DNA of 64,000 bases from Anthonomus grandis grandis. Lineage: Eukaryota > Arthropoda > Insecta > Coleoptera > Curculionidae. The DNA lies in assembly GCF_022605725.1 (NCBI RefSeq), contig NC_065551.1, forward strand, positions 19,840,001 through 19,904,000. The letters run 5' to 3'. The position numbers and the translations under genes are program-made. Shown here one piece after another: positions 23,399-34,653 of this stretch (position 1 is the first letter of the stretch; every line of letters begins with the position of its first letter). The notes below the pieces were generated by a model. It was given only the letters and a program-made list of their open reading frames with translations, was not told the origin of the DNA and did not search any database.

Positions 23399-23822
23399 TT
23401 GGTAAATATGGAGCATTACATAGTAGCGTCCTGTTTGTCGAAAATTATTAAAGATCGTGAAAGTTTAATTGCCACTATTCGTAAAGTGCGTCCAGTGTTC
23501 GGTAGAAATATTGTACCTAATTCATCTACTGTGAAAAGAATAATCCAAAAATTAAAGGGTACTGCTTCGGCTAGTGAGGTAAAACATACAATATAAGCTC
23601 GTAGAGGTCGTTCAGAACAAAATATCACGGCAGTTTGCCAGATTGTGACAGAAAGGCCAGAGAAGTCACTTCGTTATCAGACACAAGAATTTGATATTTC
23701 AATAGGCACTTTTCAGCAAATTCTTACTAAAGATTTACACCTGCGTGCCTACAAAATTCAACCGATTTAACAACGTATGCCAGCAGAACATGAACAGCGA
23801 AGGGAAATCATTAATCCTTGAG
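23399..23822 (+). pseudogene. mariner-type transposase, N-terminal fragment
   Basis: The frame reads MEHYIVASCLSKIIKDRES and then FGRNIVPNSSTVKRIIQKLKG, a helix-turn-helix with the usual 'STVxRxIxKF' recognition helix, then after a stop RRGRSEQNITAVCQIVTERPEKSLR and LTKDLHLRAYKIQ before ending in EHEQRREIINP. This is the DNA-binding half of an insect mariner-type transposase. The catalytic half is missing: sequence after 23822 is unrelated. In-frame stops at 23594 and 23768. A truncated remnant. Confidence 0.7.
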
Positions 23823-23989
23823 TTCCTTGAGTAACCTCTTGATTTTGCACAGAAACCAATTTTAGTGATAAGGTCAAAAGTGAAACAAAATATTTTAAAA
23901 ACTGTCTTATTTTGCAAAAATTGTATATATCGGATACAAACTAGAGGGTGGAATATCCTTGGTGAGTTAAGATGCAACTAAGAAATAAA

Positions 23990-24104
23990 ATGTCAATATT
24001 ATCTGCATTTAGACTTGAGTTTGATAAAATGTTACTTCTTAGGGCCTTTACAATTCGCTATGGTCCTTTTGCATATTGGGGAAATAAAAAATAAATAAAT
24101 AAAT
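23990..24104 (+). repeat. non-LTR 3' end with AAATA tail
   Basis: TTTGCATATTGGGGAAATAA followed by AATAAATAAATAAAT is the look of a jockey-like 3' untranslated end. The body upstream is not recognised. Confidence 0.45.
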
Positions 24105-24141
24105 CTAAATGCTATGAAAAATCGTTCATAGCATTTAGATT
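24102..24141. repeat. perfect 17-bp hairpin
   Basis: AATCTAAATGCTATGAA at 24102-24118 is the exact reverse complement of 24125-24141, with a 6-base loop. It directly follows an AAATA tail. Confidence 0.8.
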
Positions 24142-24142
24142 A

Positions 24143-24805
24143 AGCTAATTTAATTAGTTTTCGGTAGATATTTCAATATTTATTAAAGTAAAGCACGAAC
24201 TATTGATTGTTCAAAGAAATTTTTTGCATTGAATGCAAGAATCAAGTTTCTCACCGCAATTCGTACATCTTTGATAATTTATGATTTTTTTTACTTTACT
24301 TTTAACGGACCAATTGGAAATATTGTTTCAATTAACTCCATCAGAAGACTATGAAACAATAGTAATGGGTTACCTTTCTTTTCAATTTCGTTCCAAACCG
24401 CTCTCGAACACTCATTATAACATTTCAAAAATTATGACTGCGAACAAGAAGCCCTTGCCTTTTGTAGACAGCACGCATATTCAGTTCAAAATAAAACTCA
24501 GAAAAGACCGTTTCATGATCTGACAAACAGGCATTTGAAATAGTGCAGAAGTACTCCTTTTTTATTTTTATCTCCTTTCTATTATTTTTTATCTTTTTTT
24601 TAAATAATTTGTAATATGCATGCTTTTGTGGAAGCATAGCAGGAGATAATTAAATATATTTTTACTATTATAAAAAATTGAACTAATATTAAAATCTAAG
24701 AGTGTATTACACACATGCTCAAAATCTAGAAATATTAAATTACGTTATTTAAAAAGTCGAAAAAATTTTAAATACAATAAGAAAAATAAATATTTTTTGT
24801 AATTA
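24143..24805. other. AT-rich stretch, nothing identified
   Basis: Short frames only. Confidence 0.4.
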
Positions 24806-24929
24806 TTATAAGTGGAGATACCACAATAACAAATTAATTATGACGTGCTATCGAAATAATGTTATTCGTGGGAAAAATTAAAATTTAATTACAATATATG
24901 CGAGACAGGAAAAAAATTGTATCAATAGT

Positions 24930-25932
24930 TTACAGAAAAATTATTACGGAATCGTGTATTCTTTCTTCTCTCGTGCGTCTTTTCATGCTAAGGATTAAGT
25001 TATCCAGATCTTCTTGGGGAATTACTATCCAACACTGTCGAAGAGCTTGAAACAGCTGATCTGGGTTTTAAAACTGATTCTGGTCCTGAAAAACTCTTTG
25101 TTGAAGCATATCACAGGCATGCTCTTTAGGATTGAGATCAAGTAATTGAGCTGGCCAGCCTAAATTACGAATGTTCTGCTTTTCCAAAAAATTTAATATG
25201 ATTCTAACTTTGTGTGAAGTGGAATGTAAATAAATAAAATTAGGACCAATATTTTTGGCGTATGGAACAATAATAGCTTCTAGAGTATTTCTAACGTAGC
25301 GGTCTGCTGAGAAGAAATGATCCAGAAAAACGAGCTCAGTTCTACTTCCAAGAGAAATTTTTGCCATACCATAATTATGCCTCCTTTATTATAGAACCTC
25401 CTGTGTATGGTGGATTTGATTTCTTGTGCCAGGTACCCACCATAGACGTACCCTGCGAGGATCTGGCTACAAGCCAAAGAGAAATATATCAGTAAATAAA
25501 ACATTTTGCTATTGATTTGGTCCCGTGATATGTTCCTGAGCCTAAGTTAGTCGACTGGCGCGATTCCCTTAAGGGTTAGCATCTCCAGGCCTTCGACTTA
25601 CTAAATTACCTTTTCTCAACCTTCTGTAAATAATATGTCTTAAAATAGTCACATTATGAGCTCCGTGCAGATGACTTTTTAAGTGCGCTTACTGTATCAT
25701 CTCTTCGAGCTTCTAACAAAACATAGCAATCCACATGAAAAGTAGTTACCCCTGGTCTACCCAAATACCTTTTGCATGTGTTTCCAGTCTTCCAATAAGG
25801 CGCTCCAGAGGCGAGAGATAACGCTCTGAGTGGTGCCTATAGTACTAGCTACATCAATTGGACCATCATTTCAGCCTCAAGCGTCCCCACAGCTCCTAAT
25901 ATCGCATTATCTGGCAAATGACTTCTAGGCAT
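24930..25932 (-). pseudogene. Tc1-like transposase, decayed
   Basis: The reverse strand opens at 25932 with MPRSHLPDNAILGAVG, then a region with GRPGVTTFHVD and LEARRDDTVSALKSHLHGAH (25760-25660), later ISLGSRTELVFLDHFFSADRYVRN (about 25355-25280), VVPYAKNIGPNF-like sequence, NLGWPAQLLDLNPKEHACDML (about 25165-25105) and a tail EDLDNLILSMKRRTRE (about 25015-24970). The order matches Tc1-like DD34E transposases. The QDNARPH block with the second Asp has become LHSTSHK. Many frameshifts. A short motif AAGTGGAGATACC at 24810-24822 past its end recurs inverted past the related copy at 61565-62250. Confidence 0.75.
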
Positions 25933-25999
25933 ATTTAAAAAACACCTTTGCAGTACTAGTCTTGACAAAAAATTGTACCTTTGGTATTGTGTATTTTAA

Positions 26000-26390
26000 G
26001 CACCTTTAAAAAAACAGTTTTTCTGTTAGTAAAATATTTGGAGATTAGTTTAGTTCAATCTTTTTGTTTAAATATTGCTAGAACCGTATTATACTGCTCA
26101 ATATAGTTCCAGGTAGGAAAGAAATAGTTATCAAAAAATTAATAGTTAAAGTGTTAAATATCTCTAGATTTTAACCATGTATACATTTGTATCGACTAAG
26201 TGGATAGTAAAAGATAGACTTCTTGTGCATAAGGCAGGCAATTTCCAGGGTAAAAATTGATGTTAAAATTGGATGCTGAATGAAGTAAGCTTGGCAAGAG
26301 ACTCAAGGTTTAAATTCACGCAAAAATATTACAGCACGCTTTTGCAATACAAACAATAATTTCTTCAAAAGAAAACACCATACCATAATA
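26000..26390. other. unassigned
   Basis: No motif recognised; may include upstream non-LTR sequence. Confidence 0.3.
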
Positions 26391-27627
26391 ACACTATGAT
26401 TTTAACATGAACGTGTGGATAATGATGCTTCTCAAGTTATTCAGTTAAATAATATTTTGAATACCTTCAGTCTCAGTCAGATGATTTCAGAACCAACAAG
26501 AGTATCTCATTTAACTTCTACGTTAATCGATTTGATCTGCTGCAATTTTAACATTGTACAGGATGTTAGCACTCGAGATGTTAATGGTTCAGTTAAATGA
26601 AATTATGTAAATGCAATTAATTCCGAAACACCCAATAAATTCATATTTGTTTGGACCCCTAGACCATATTGATTATGCTCAGTTTCAGACCGACATCAAC
26701 AGTGTATATTAGAATTTCATTTATCTGACTAACAACATTGATTCAATAGTAAATTTTTTAACGTCAACAATATTAAGCATTTTTTATACACATGTACCAC
26801 TAAGGATAAGAAAATGGTAAAAAAAAGTCGTATTATCCTTGGATAACAGATAACATCAGGTTGACGAAAAATCTTCGTAATCAAGCACTTAATCGCTTTA
26901 AGCGCACTAAGGATCCTGTCCATTGGAATTTACAAAAATCTAAGAAATCTAGAATTGTAGTTTGAAGGAGAAATGGGCGAACTTAAAAAATTAAATGATC
27001 TTAAAAATAAAAATAAAACAATTCCAGATTACCTAAGAATGTTGACCAACTAAACAAATATTTTAATGAAATAGGACAAAATAATAAAAATGCTAAACCT
27101 GATTTGCTGTATTTTTATAATAATAACTTATTACATAACATGACTTTTCAATTTACTCCTGTTGATGAAGAATTAATTTATAGAATTATTCTAAATTTAA
27201 AATCTTTTGGTGCAGATAAATTGAATATAACACTTTTCTCTCTTTGCTGTCCTTTTATAATACCATATATAACACATATCATAAATAGCTGTATTGAGAA
27301 CTCATACTTTCCCAAAAACTGGAAAATAGCCAACGTTTTACCTCTGGCTAAAGTTAATAACCCTACTGAATTAAGTCAACTAAGATCAATATCAATTTTG
27401 CCAACTTTCTCAAAAATTTTGGAAAAAGTTATGGAAACTCAGGTAATAAACTATGTTGATAGACTTAATATTATTCCTTCCAAACAGTCGGGATTTAGAC
27501 CCCGATATAGTTTTTCGACGGCACTGTGTAATATAGTGGACGATATTGTCACTTCTCAAGATTCTGAAAATGCAAGTGTCTTAATACTATTAGATTATTC
27601 TAAAGCATTTGATATGATAGATCATAT

Positions 27628-28870
27628 GTGGAGCAGACTTTCCATATACATTTTGTCCTGTTTTTCAAATTTTCAACCAAAGATGGCGTTGCAAACTATA
27701 TACACTTTGCTACAGTATTATGCCACAAAAGACGTTCCAAATGCACTTTGTCCCATGCAAATTAAATAATGAAAATACCTTGGACTTTCTATATGGTATA
27801 TGTTTATTACCAGTAGACAAACTAACAGAAGCTTGTCCTTACACCGTGGACTTATTGCCATTTGTTTGTCGTTACACTTGTTGCGGTTAGAAGTGTTTAT
27901 TTTGAGTACTTTCCAGTTCTTTGTTTTTTATGGAATAAAATTTAAAATAATGGATTTTCCTGTGACAGGGGATCATATAGTTGGTGATACGGATCGTGGT
28001 AGTAGAAAAAGGAAAAAAATCTTACGTCTAAAGAGCGTAAAAGTAATGTCAGGTAAGTCTTACCTTTCCGGTACGCGGCCATTCGTATTTGCCAGCGGAT
28101 CGTGTTTTCGGGCAAATAGAATAAGTTACACGATCCTACAGTACAATAAAAACACCTACAAAATATCATGAGATATACTCCAAGAAGGGAGACGTTAGAC
28201 AACTTGGTAAGGACTGGGTTGTTTACGATATAAAAACTGCGTTAACCTCCTTAAAAAAAATTTAAGGGATCAGTCCGGCCAAACGGATTATTATTAAGAG
28301 ATCACAAAACAATAGCAATATTTTGCTTAAGACCGAGATGTTCTACAGAAATGACGATCCATCCAAGCAATTTCAAACGTTATTAAAACGCGGAAAAAGA
28401 CTCTTCTTTCGACTTTACAGCTACCTGTTGTAATGCTGTCTGAAACTGAGGGTAATAATGCTAGCGAAGAAGGTGACATGCTATGTAATTGCAATAATGA
28501 TGACGACGGGGACCTCTATGACATTTAAAAATATTTTGTATATCAAAAATAAAATACTGATCTTATAAACCTACTTACGTTTTTTTCATATCCTTGCTAT
28601 ACTTATTCATGCCGCTTTGTATAGACAAACAAAATGCAATTTGTCCAAGGTTGAGAAACTAAATGCAATATGTCCTACAAGTTTTCAAAGTTTTTTAGGA
28701 TATAATCAATACCAGATTGTCTGCATATAAGTACATCATTTGCATAATTTTTGATCAATTTTTCGGGTATATCATATTTTCGATAAATTTCTTGCCAGAC
28801 ACGTAGCAGTTTTTGCTTATTTGCCAAAATTACAAAAAATGGACAAAATGCATCTAGAAAGTCTGCTCCT
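27628..28870 (+). mobile_element. 1.24-kb DNA element with subterminal TGCAnTTTGTCC repeats
   Basis: Left end TGGAGCAGACTTTCCATATA and, inverted, right end AGGAGCAGACTTTCTAGATG, both continuing into ATTTTGTCC, give an imperfect TIR of about 40 bp. CATAT flanks both ends (27623-27627, 28871-28875), and the host RT frame rejoins exactly when the element is removed (FDMIDH to LITILK). The motif TGCA(C/A)TTTGTCC recurs at 27737 and 28630, with variants at 27648, 28664 and, inverted, 28842. Subterminal repeats of this kind are usually transposase-binding sites. Superfamily unknown. Confidence 0.65.
27951..28528 (+). pseudogene. unrecognised element-borne protein, broken
   Basis: From 27951 the frame reads MDFPVTGDHIVGDTDRGSRK then KKILRLKSVKVMSGKSYL. 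It closes after a possible splice donor (GTCAGGTAAGTC at 28048-28059). A second open piece in another frame (about 28250-28400) reads SPAKRIIIKRSQNNSNIL and MFYRNDDPSKQFQTLLKRGKR. The C-terminus is acidic (EEGDMLCNCNNDDDGDLYDI, stop near 28528). The basic start, the KR-rich middle and the acidic end recall uncharacterised transposon proteins found widely in arthropods, but I cannot name the family. At least two frameshifts or an intron are needed. Confidence 0.4.
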
Positions 28871-29918
28871 CATATTATCTTGATTACGATTTTAAAACAT
28901 AGAGGCTTTAAAGAGGCTTCGTCTTCTTTAATTAATTCATTTTTGTCAGACAGAAAACAGCGAGTTTGCCTAAAGGGAAAAAAATCAGAATTTTTGAATG
29001 TCATATCAGGAGTACCTCAGGGTAGCCAATTCCTTAAAATATTGTAAATATCATCTCTATGCAGACGATACTTAAATTCATTTGTCATTTATACCTAGTT
29101 TAGCTGCAATGACTTAGGGGAATTACTGAAATCTTCGGAAGATGATTTACTGAAAATAAATCCTGACAAATCGACAGCCATTCTATTCTGCAACGAAACT
29201 TATAAAAACCACTTACAGAATAGTATAAAACTTAAACTAGGCAACAATATAATAGAATTTAAGGACTCGGTTAAAAATCTAGGCTTAATATTGGATTATA
29301 AATTAAAATTTAAAGAACATATTACTTTTTGTTTAAAAAAAGCATATTTGATGTTGAAACTAATTTATTCAGATAGATAATATTTATCGCAAAAAACTAA
29401 AGTTATGCTCTGTGACACACTCGTTTTATCAGTTTTCAACTTTGCTGATCACGTATATCGCCTTTTTTGGACAGCCTGGACATAAAAAGGGTTCAAAAAG
29501 TGCGAAATTGCTCTCTGAGACTCAAATTTGGCATAAGGCGTAGATAAAGAATATATCACAAATTATCCAAAATAGGATGGCCTAATATGAGTGGACGACG
29601 CAGTTTCAATTCAGCAGTGATTTTTTATAAAATTAATAAATTTCAATATCCTCCATATCTCCACCGGAAAATTAAATATCGCACCGATGTTCATACCATC
29701 AATAGCCGAAAATTAAACCTTTTAACTATACCACCTCATAAAACTGAAACATTTAAGAAATCATTTACCTATCAAATTGCCTCCGTATTTATCGATACCA
29801 GTCTTTAAAAGAAAGTTTAAAGCCAAATTGGTTCAAGAGCATTAATTTGCACATCATCTCACTATGCTATTTCATTTCTATCTGATCTTACTTATCTTCT
29901 GTTTTTTTTAATTAATCT

Positions 29919-29970
29919 CTCTCCTTCATTCTCTTTCTCTCTCTTTCTCTTCTCTTCAATTTCTCTTGTA
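29919..29970 (+). repeat. CT-rich tract
   Basis: Pyrimidine-rich run (CTCTTTCTCTCTCTTTCTCT and neighbours) in the 3' region of the non-LTR element. Confidence 0.7.
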
Positions 29971-30279
29971 ATTTGTAAACTGAAAACTATATTGTTTTTT
30001 ATTCGTTGCTCACTGCTTTGCGGCCATGTATTTCTTTTACATAATTTTTCCTTTTCTCTAGCAGCTGCCTCTTATTATAAATGGGAGCCAACCAATGCAA
30101 AAAAACTCATCACATTTATTTAGGTTGCTTTCAATTTTTCTTATTGCATTATAGCCGGATGCCAGAACTTCGAACACAGTTTTTAAATATAAACTTTAGT
30201 CTAGATCAAACCTAGCTACTTTTGATAACTTTGTATTCTAAATGGATGAATCATAAATAAATAAATAAATATACTGGTC

Positions 30280-30605
30280 AAACCTTAACCTATCGTTAAC
30301 AATTAAGGCCAAAAGTTTGTTACATGTTGTCACACCAATAGCCTGTGAACCTAAATAAACACTATTCAGATCATATTTAAGACTTAAAACCATTGTCTTT
30401 TAGAGACTCTTTATATTGAATAAAACTCTTTAAAATAATATAAAGACAGTGTCATAGTTTAATAGAAATAATGTATCGTTAACGCACTGTTCCAGTAATT
30501 TGTGCTGCCCTGTATAAAAGCCGTGAAAACTTTATACACATTAAAAGCATAATAATTATTTCCATAAAAGCTTTATTACGTGCGGAGTCTGTCTTTATTC
30601 CGCTA
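30280..30605. other. unassigned; possible TATA box
   Basis: TGTATAAAAGCCG at about 30512 resembles a TATA box 90-150 bases upstream of the GC-rich block, but no gene is recognised. Confidence 0.25.
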
Positions 30606-30935
30606 CTTTAGTAATTTTGAAATCAGCGTCGGCAGCAGCAGCAACTCCGGGCGGGCGCGCGTATGAATCCGGGCGCTAAATCTATCCGTCAGAAAACAGC
30701 GCCATTATGTGACCTGAGCTGCTGGCTGTTCTGTATTTCCAGTGCTATGGCCCTTTATTCCTTTATCTCGCCTTTCAGCGTTTTCAGAAACTTTCCCGTT
30801 TGTTCAGGTTATTCATTAACGAACTTGTGTTCTGCCCGGGAGCCTTTATCAATCCTGAAAAGTTTAATAAAAGCACCGAATAGACGGTCTTTTGTCCTTA
30901 TACATTGGCGTAACCATTTTTTGTACAACCAAAGA
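30606..30935 (+). other. GC/CpG-rich block with an unassigned frame
   Basis: The 70 bases 30625-30695 (CGTCGGCAGCAGCAGCAACT, then GGGCGGGCGCGCG) stand out in this AT-rich window. A 91-codon frame at 30663-30938 begins MNPGAKSIRQKTAPLCDLSC and contains hydrophobic stretches, but I recognise no family. It could be a fragment of an exon, a promoter-proximal CpG block or an unknown element. Confidence 0.25.
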
Positions 30936-30939
30936 TAAA

Positions 30940-32137
30940 TTATGAAAGAGAACATGTTTTCTTTAATATTTATTCAGTAAATTAGATAGTGTGTTTTATA
31001 ATTAATATGCTGATTATTTTAACAAATAGTTAAATATAATACAGTGTTCCAAATTGCAGTGTCGAAACTTAAGGTGTTAAGCTCTAATTTTCTTTGTAAA
31101 CATATATCAAAAAAACTTTTGTTTTTGAATTACATGGTACTACAATTTAAATAAAAGAAATGATTTTTAACAATAATATTAATCTTTATTTATTTAGCAT
31201 CAATGCTACATCAGTAAGACAATAAGAGGAAGAAAAAAAGTAGTAGATTAAAATGAAAATAAAAGACGCACAAAAATATAAATAAAATAACATAAAAATA
31301 AACTAAGATAAACTAAGATAAAAAAAATACAAAAAATAGAAACAAATATATTAAACCGCTTAAAAAGTAGAGTATTACGAATGTTATCAGGTACAATATT
31401 TTTTGTAGCTTTAATTATAAACAAATAGACATTAAACATAATTTTTTGTCTAACAGATATCACATTTAAAACATTTAACATGGTCTTAATTGGTGTTAAA
31501 TGATTACAATTTTTATTCTTTTTTGTTCTATATTTTTATTTTTTATGAAATTTGGAACACGCGTTGGATTAACAAAAAGCGTTTTTCAAATTGAAGGTTT
31601 TTAAAATGTGTTATTATCAATGTCTATACGTGATAATTAATTGGATATTCTTTATTGAAAATGGAACACCACTGGTCTCTCTAAAAATAAAAATTATTTC
31701 TCAAACTTTCATTTAGTTTGAGTTTGGTAAATTTTATTTCCTGCCTTTTTTTTCGTATGATGAGTATGATTTATGAGTAAAAAATTAAGGCATACTTCTA
31801 CAGGTTCTGTATCAGTTTACATGAAAATGCAAAAGAATTACAGTATTACCTAAAGACAAATATTACTGGGGATGAGAAGTAGGAAGGAGAGAATGATAAT
31901 TAGTATTTATTTATGATTCTGAGACAAAAACTTACAAAGAAAGATTAATTCATTAATGAAACCAAAGCAATAACAGTTGGATATTCGAAGAACTAATAAT
32001 TTTACTGAAGCCAGCTGAGTTGAAGAATTCCTGAATAATGATGAATATCTTGGTTATGTCAGAATCTTCTCATCTGAGCTCTATTCAAAGCCGTAAAGTA
32101 TTTATAAGAAAAAGAAAATTAAAGGTTATTCTCATAA
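30940..32137. other. AT-rich stretch with a reverse AAATA tail
   Basis: TCTTTATTTATTTAGCATCA at 31181-31200 looks like the 3' tail of a reverse-strand non-LTR element, but no RT motif follows. The rest shows only short frames. Confidence 0.35.
32135..32137. repeat. TAA target duplication of the outer transposon, left
   Basis: TAA before TAGTACAGTC; TAA follows the inverse end at 43759-43761. Confidence 0.65.
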
Positions 32138-32398
32138 TAGTACAGTCATTTGGTGCTCAAAAAGGGGGTTACCTAGAAAGTTTTCCGGCAGTTTTAAGAA
32201 TTAGTGATTTTATAGATTTCGACGTGCTCTTTTTGAATGTTCACGTTGTCACCTCGTATCTTTGCCGATCGCGCCGCCATATTGGAAAAATGGCGCCAAA
32301 ATACATTTTTTTTACAATAACTCCGTTTCAACCCATTTTACGACAAAAAATAGTTAGGTATTAAATTAAACTGGAGAAAATTTTCTATAATTTATGTA
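32138..32398. repeat. left TIR of outer transposon
   Basis: About 260 bp, imperfectly matching 35691-35919 plus 43744-43758 in reverse. It contains CTAGAAAGTTTTCCGG, TTTATAGATTTCGACGTGCTC and a GC-rich core GCCGCCATATTGG followed by AATGGCGCC. Confidence 0.8.
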
Positions 32399-33053
32399 TT
32401 TTTTTTATAAAATCAATAGTTTTAGCGTACGACAGCGGCAAACCAAGACACGTCTACACTCAACTCGATCAAATGTCGATTAAACTATACATCCAATGCC
32501 ATTGTCGTATTTGACGAATATCCGGAAGATGAAATAAACCGTCATACCAAATATGCAAAGCGATCACCAAAATGCTTCAGCAGACATACTTTTTGACGAG
32601 ACAATGATCCCATCTATGTCACAAGATAAATTTCTGGGAAACAATACTAACAAAAAACGCCTAATCGGAATGTTAAAAATAAAATTTGCATGATTTAGAT
32701 CTTCTTTTTCTTTTGACGGCTCTATCTACGAGTTCAAACATATGTATTCTCAAACCAGGAAAAGGAAAAATGTCGCAACGAATATATGCAACAAAAAGTA
32801 TCATAGATAAAACAACCACAGATTACATTTTATTCTTGCACGCCTTCAGTGGCTGTGATACAACATCGACACTCTTTAATCCAGGAAAAATTAAATATGC
32901 TAATGTACTCCAAAAAAACTTAGATTTAAACGAGCTTGTCCAGGTATTCAAGAACCCAAATGTCGATCCGGAGATCATTTCTGAAGCTGGAGAGCGTTTC
33001 CTCCTTGCGTTATACGGTTATAGTGGCGTAAAAAGTATGTCATTAAACAACTA

Positions 33054-33055
33054 TA
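33054..33055. repeat. TA duplication of the palindromic MITE, left
   Basis: TA before CAGTGCGAACG; TA after the inverse at 34972-34973. Removing the insert joins LNNY to RYTCF in frame. Confidence 0.8.
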
Positions 33056-33179
33056 CAGTGCGAACGTAAAGGTTGGAATAAATTCATTTAAAATTCAGGG
33101 GTATGTTCAAAAAAAAAACGCTCGGACATGTCGATTTTTATTTTTAACTGCGGGTTTTCTTACTTTAATTTTATGTATA

Positions 33180-33373
33180 CAGGGTGGCCCAAAAATAAGT
33201 TACGGTCATCAACGTAATTTTTTTAAAAGTAAACACCTATTTTTTATTTTAGATTTAGGTTCTACATCAAATTCTAAGTACATTTCATGTACCATGTCCT
33301 ATACCTAAACTCGACCGTTGACGATTGAACACAATAAAAGGCTATTTTTGGAAGAGTTATTTATATCAAGCAA
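33180..33373. repeat. left TIR, DD41D element
   Basis: 194 bp, near-perfect inverse of 34654-34847. It contains AATTCTAAGTACATTTCATG and ATGTCCTATACCTAAA, a motif pair also found in the fold-back element at 53803-55321. Confidence 0.9.
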
Positions 33374-33544
33374 CCTATCAGTTTTTGTTTGGTTATTTAC
33401 ATTTGTGGTTGGTGTTTTTGATTGTTAACTTGTCACAATTTGTTGACATCAAATAATTTTGAGTGAATTTAGTTTGATTTAGATGCCTAAGCAAAGTTTT
33501 GCTTGTGTTAAGTTTATCAAAAGATAAAATTAAAATTTCAAAAA

Positions 33545-34636
33545 ATGGTACGTCTTAGTGAGCGAGAGCGAATTGAGATTTTGATGATGATTGGTTATGG
33601 AAACAGGATGCGCACTCAGATGGAATTCTGTGAAATTTATCATGCCAAGTATCCTGATAGGCCACGTATATCTCAAAGTACTGTCAGTAAAATAGAACAG
33701 AAATATCGGGATTTGGGTCATGTCAGGGATAATTATACGAAAGGTCGGTCAAGTATATCAGAAGAGAAGCAACTAAATGTTTTGCTGGCAGTTGAAGAAG
33801 ATTGCCATAAAACGACTCGCAATATTGCGTTAGAAAATCAGATATCCCAGACATCCGTCGTTAAGTATTTAGGTATAAATAAATGGCACCCTTACAAAGT
33901 TCAATTGGTTCATGAACTAAATGAAGATGACCCAGATAGGCGTTTAGAATTTTGTGAGAGACTTATGGACTTGTGCCATGCTAATCCACAATTTTCAAAA
34001 AAAATTGTATTTTCTGATGAGGCAACGTTTTGTCTTCATGGTAGTGTAAACCGGCAAAACTGCCGATATTGGGCTACTGAAAATCCGCACTGGATGATGG
34101 AGTGCCACAGCCAAGTCCCTCAAAAAGTAAATGTTTGGGCGGGGGTGATTGAAAACAGGGTTATAGGACCCTTTTTCTTTGAAGGATACTTGAATCGTGA
34201 GAGGTATTTAGAGTTTTTAGAAAATGACTTGGTTCCATGCCTTGCCACTTTATACCCCGATCCAGAAGACCCGGATATATTAGATAATTCCTTATGGTAT
34301 CAGCAAGATGGAGCTCCAGCCCATTACACTCGTCCCGTGCGCCAGTACCTGGATACCGTTTTCCCTGGACGTTGAATTGGTCGGAGGGGTGCAATTGAAT
34401 GGCCGGCCAGATCGCCGGATCTGACTCCTTTAGATTTTTTTTTGTGGGGGTATCTTAACTCCAAAGTTTATGTTAATCGGCCAAACAACATTAAAGACTT
34501 AAAAATTAGAATAACGGAAGAAATAAGATTGATAGAACCTTCTGTTATCGATAACGTTTTACAAGAATTTCAGCATCGACTGGGATATTGCCAAGAGGTT
34601 CGTGGCAGCCATTTTCAACACTTAATAAATAAATAA
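33545..34636 (+). pseudogene. DD41D mariner-type transposase with one premature stop
   Basis: Cut-and-paste transposase of 363 codons, all in one frame apart from a TGA at 34373-34375 (codon 277). Residues 1-60 form the DUF4817 HTH (MVRLSERERIEILMMIGYGN; STVSKIEQKYRDLG). Residues 85-125 form a second HTH ending NKWHPYKVQLVHE. Catalytic residues: Asp158 in VFSDEATF, Asp255 in YQQDGAPAHY, Asp297 in RSPDLTPLDFFLWG; the last two are 41 residues apart. The C-terminus HFQHLINK is family-typical. The stop falls between the second and third Asp, so the product lacks the last catalytic residue. A codon read as Trp in related copies occupies this place. Confidence 0.9.
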
Positions 34637-34653
34637 AATATTTTTATGTATTC

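Larger units (their letters stand above)
26395..29808 (+). pseudogene. endonuclease/reverse transcriptase polyprotein, broken
   Basis: Endonuclease part: DFNMNV (26396-26413), then SEPTRVSHLTSTLIDLICC (about 26488-26545), the typical end of AP-like endonucleases. RT part: FGADKLNITLF, YFPKNWKIANVLPLAKVN (27306-27360), RSISILPTFSKILEKV, QSGFRPRYSFSTAL, ILLDYSKAFDMIDH (27580-27624). After the 1.24-kb insertion the frame resumes with LITILKHRGFKEASSSLINSF and VISGVPQGSQ (29000-29035). A deletion then removes the segment before a damaged catalytic box. Later blocks LKINPDKSTAILF (29150), KNLGLILDYKLKFKEHI (29275) and IKYRTDVHTINSRKLN (29665) complete a jockey/CR1-like C-terminus. Confidence 0.8.
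26395..30274 (+). mobile_element. non-LTR retrotransposon (jockey/CR1-type), interrupted
   Basis: A 5'-truncated element with, in order, the end of an apurinic-type endonuclease (26395-26580), a reverse transcriptase (27104-27622 and 28871-29060), the post-RT region (29110-29830), a 3' untranslated region, and a tail CATAAATAAATAAATAAATA at about 30252-30272. A separate DNA element (27628-28870) splits the RT. Frameshifts in the endonuclease and the region after the RT show it is dead. Confidence 0.8.
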
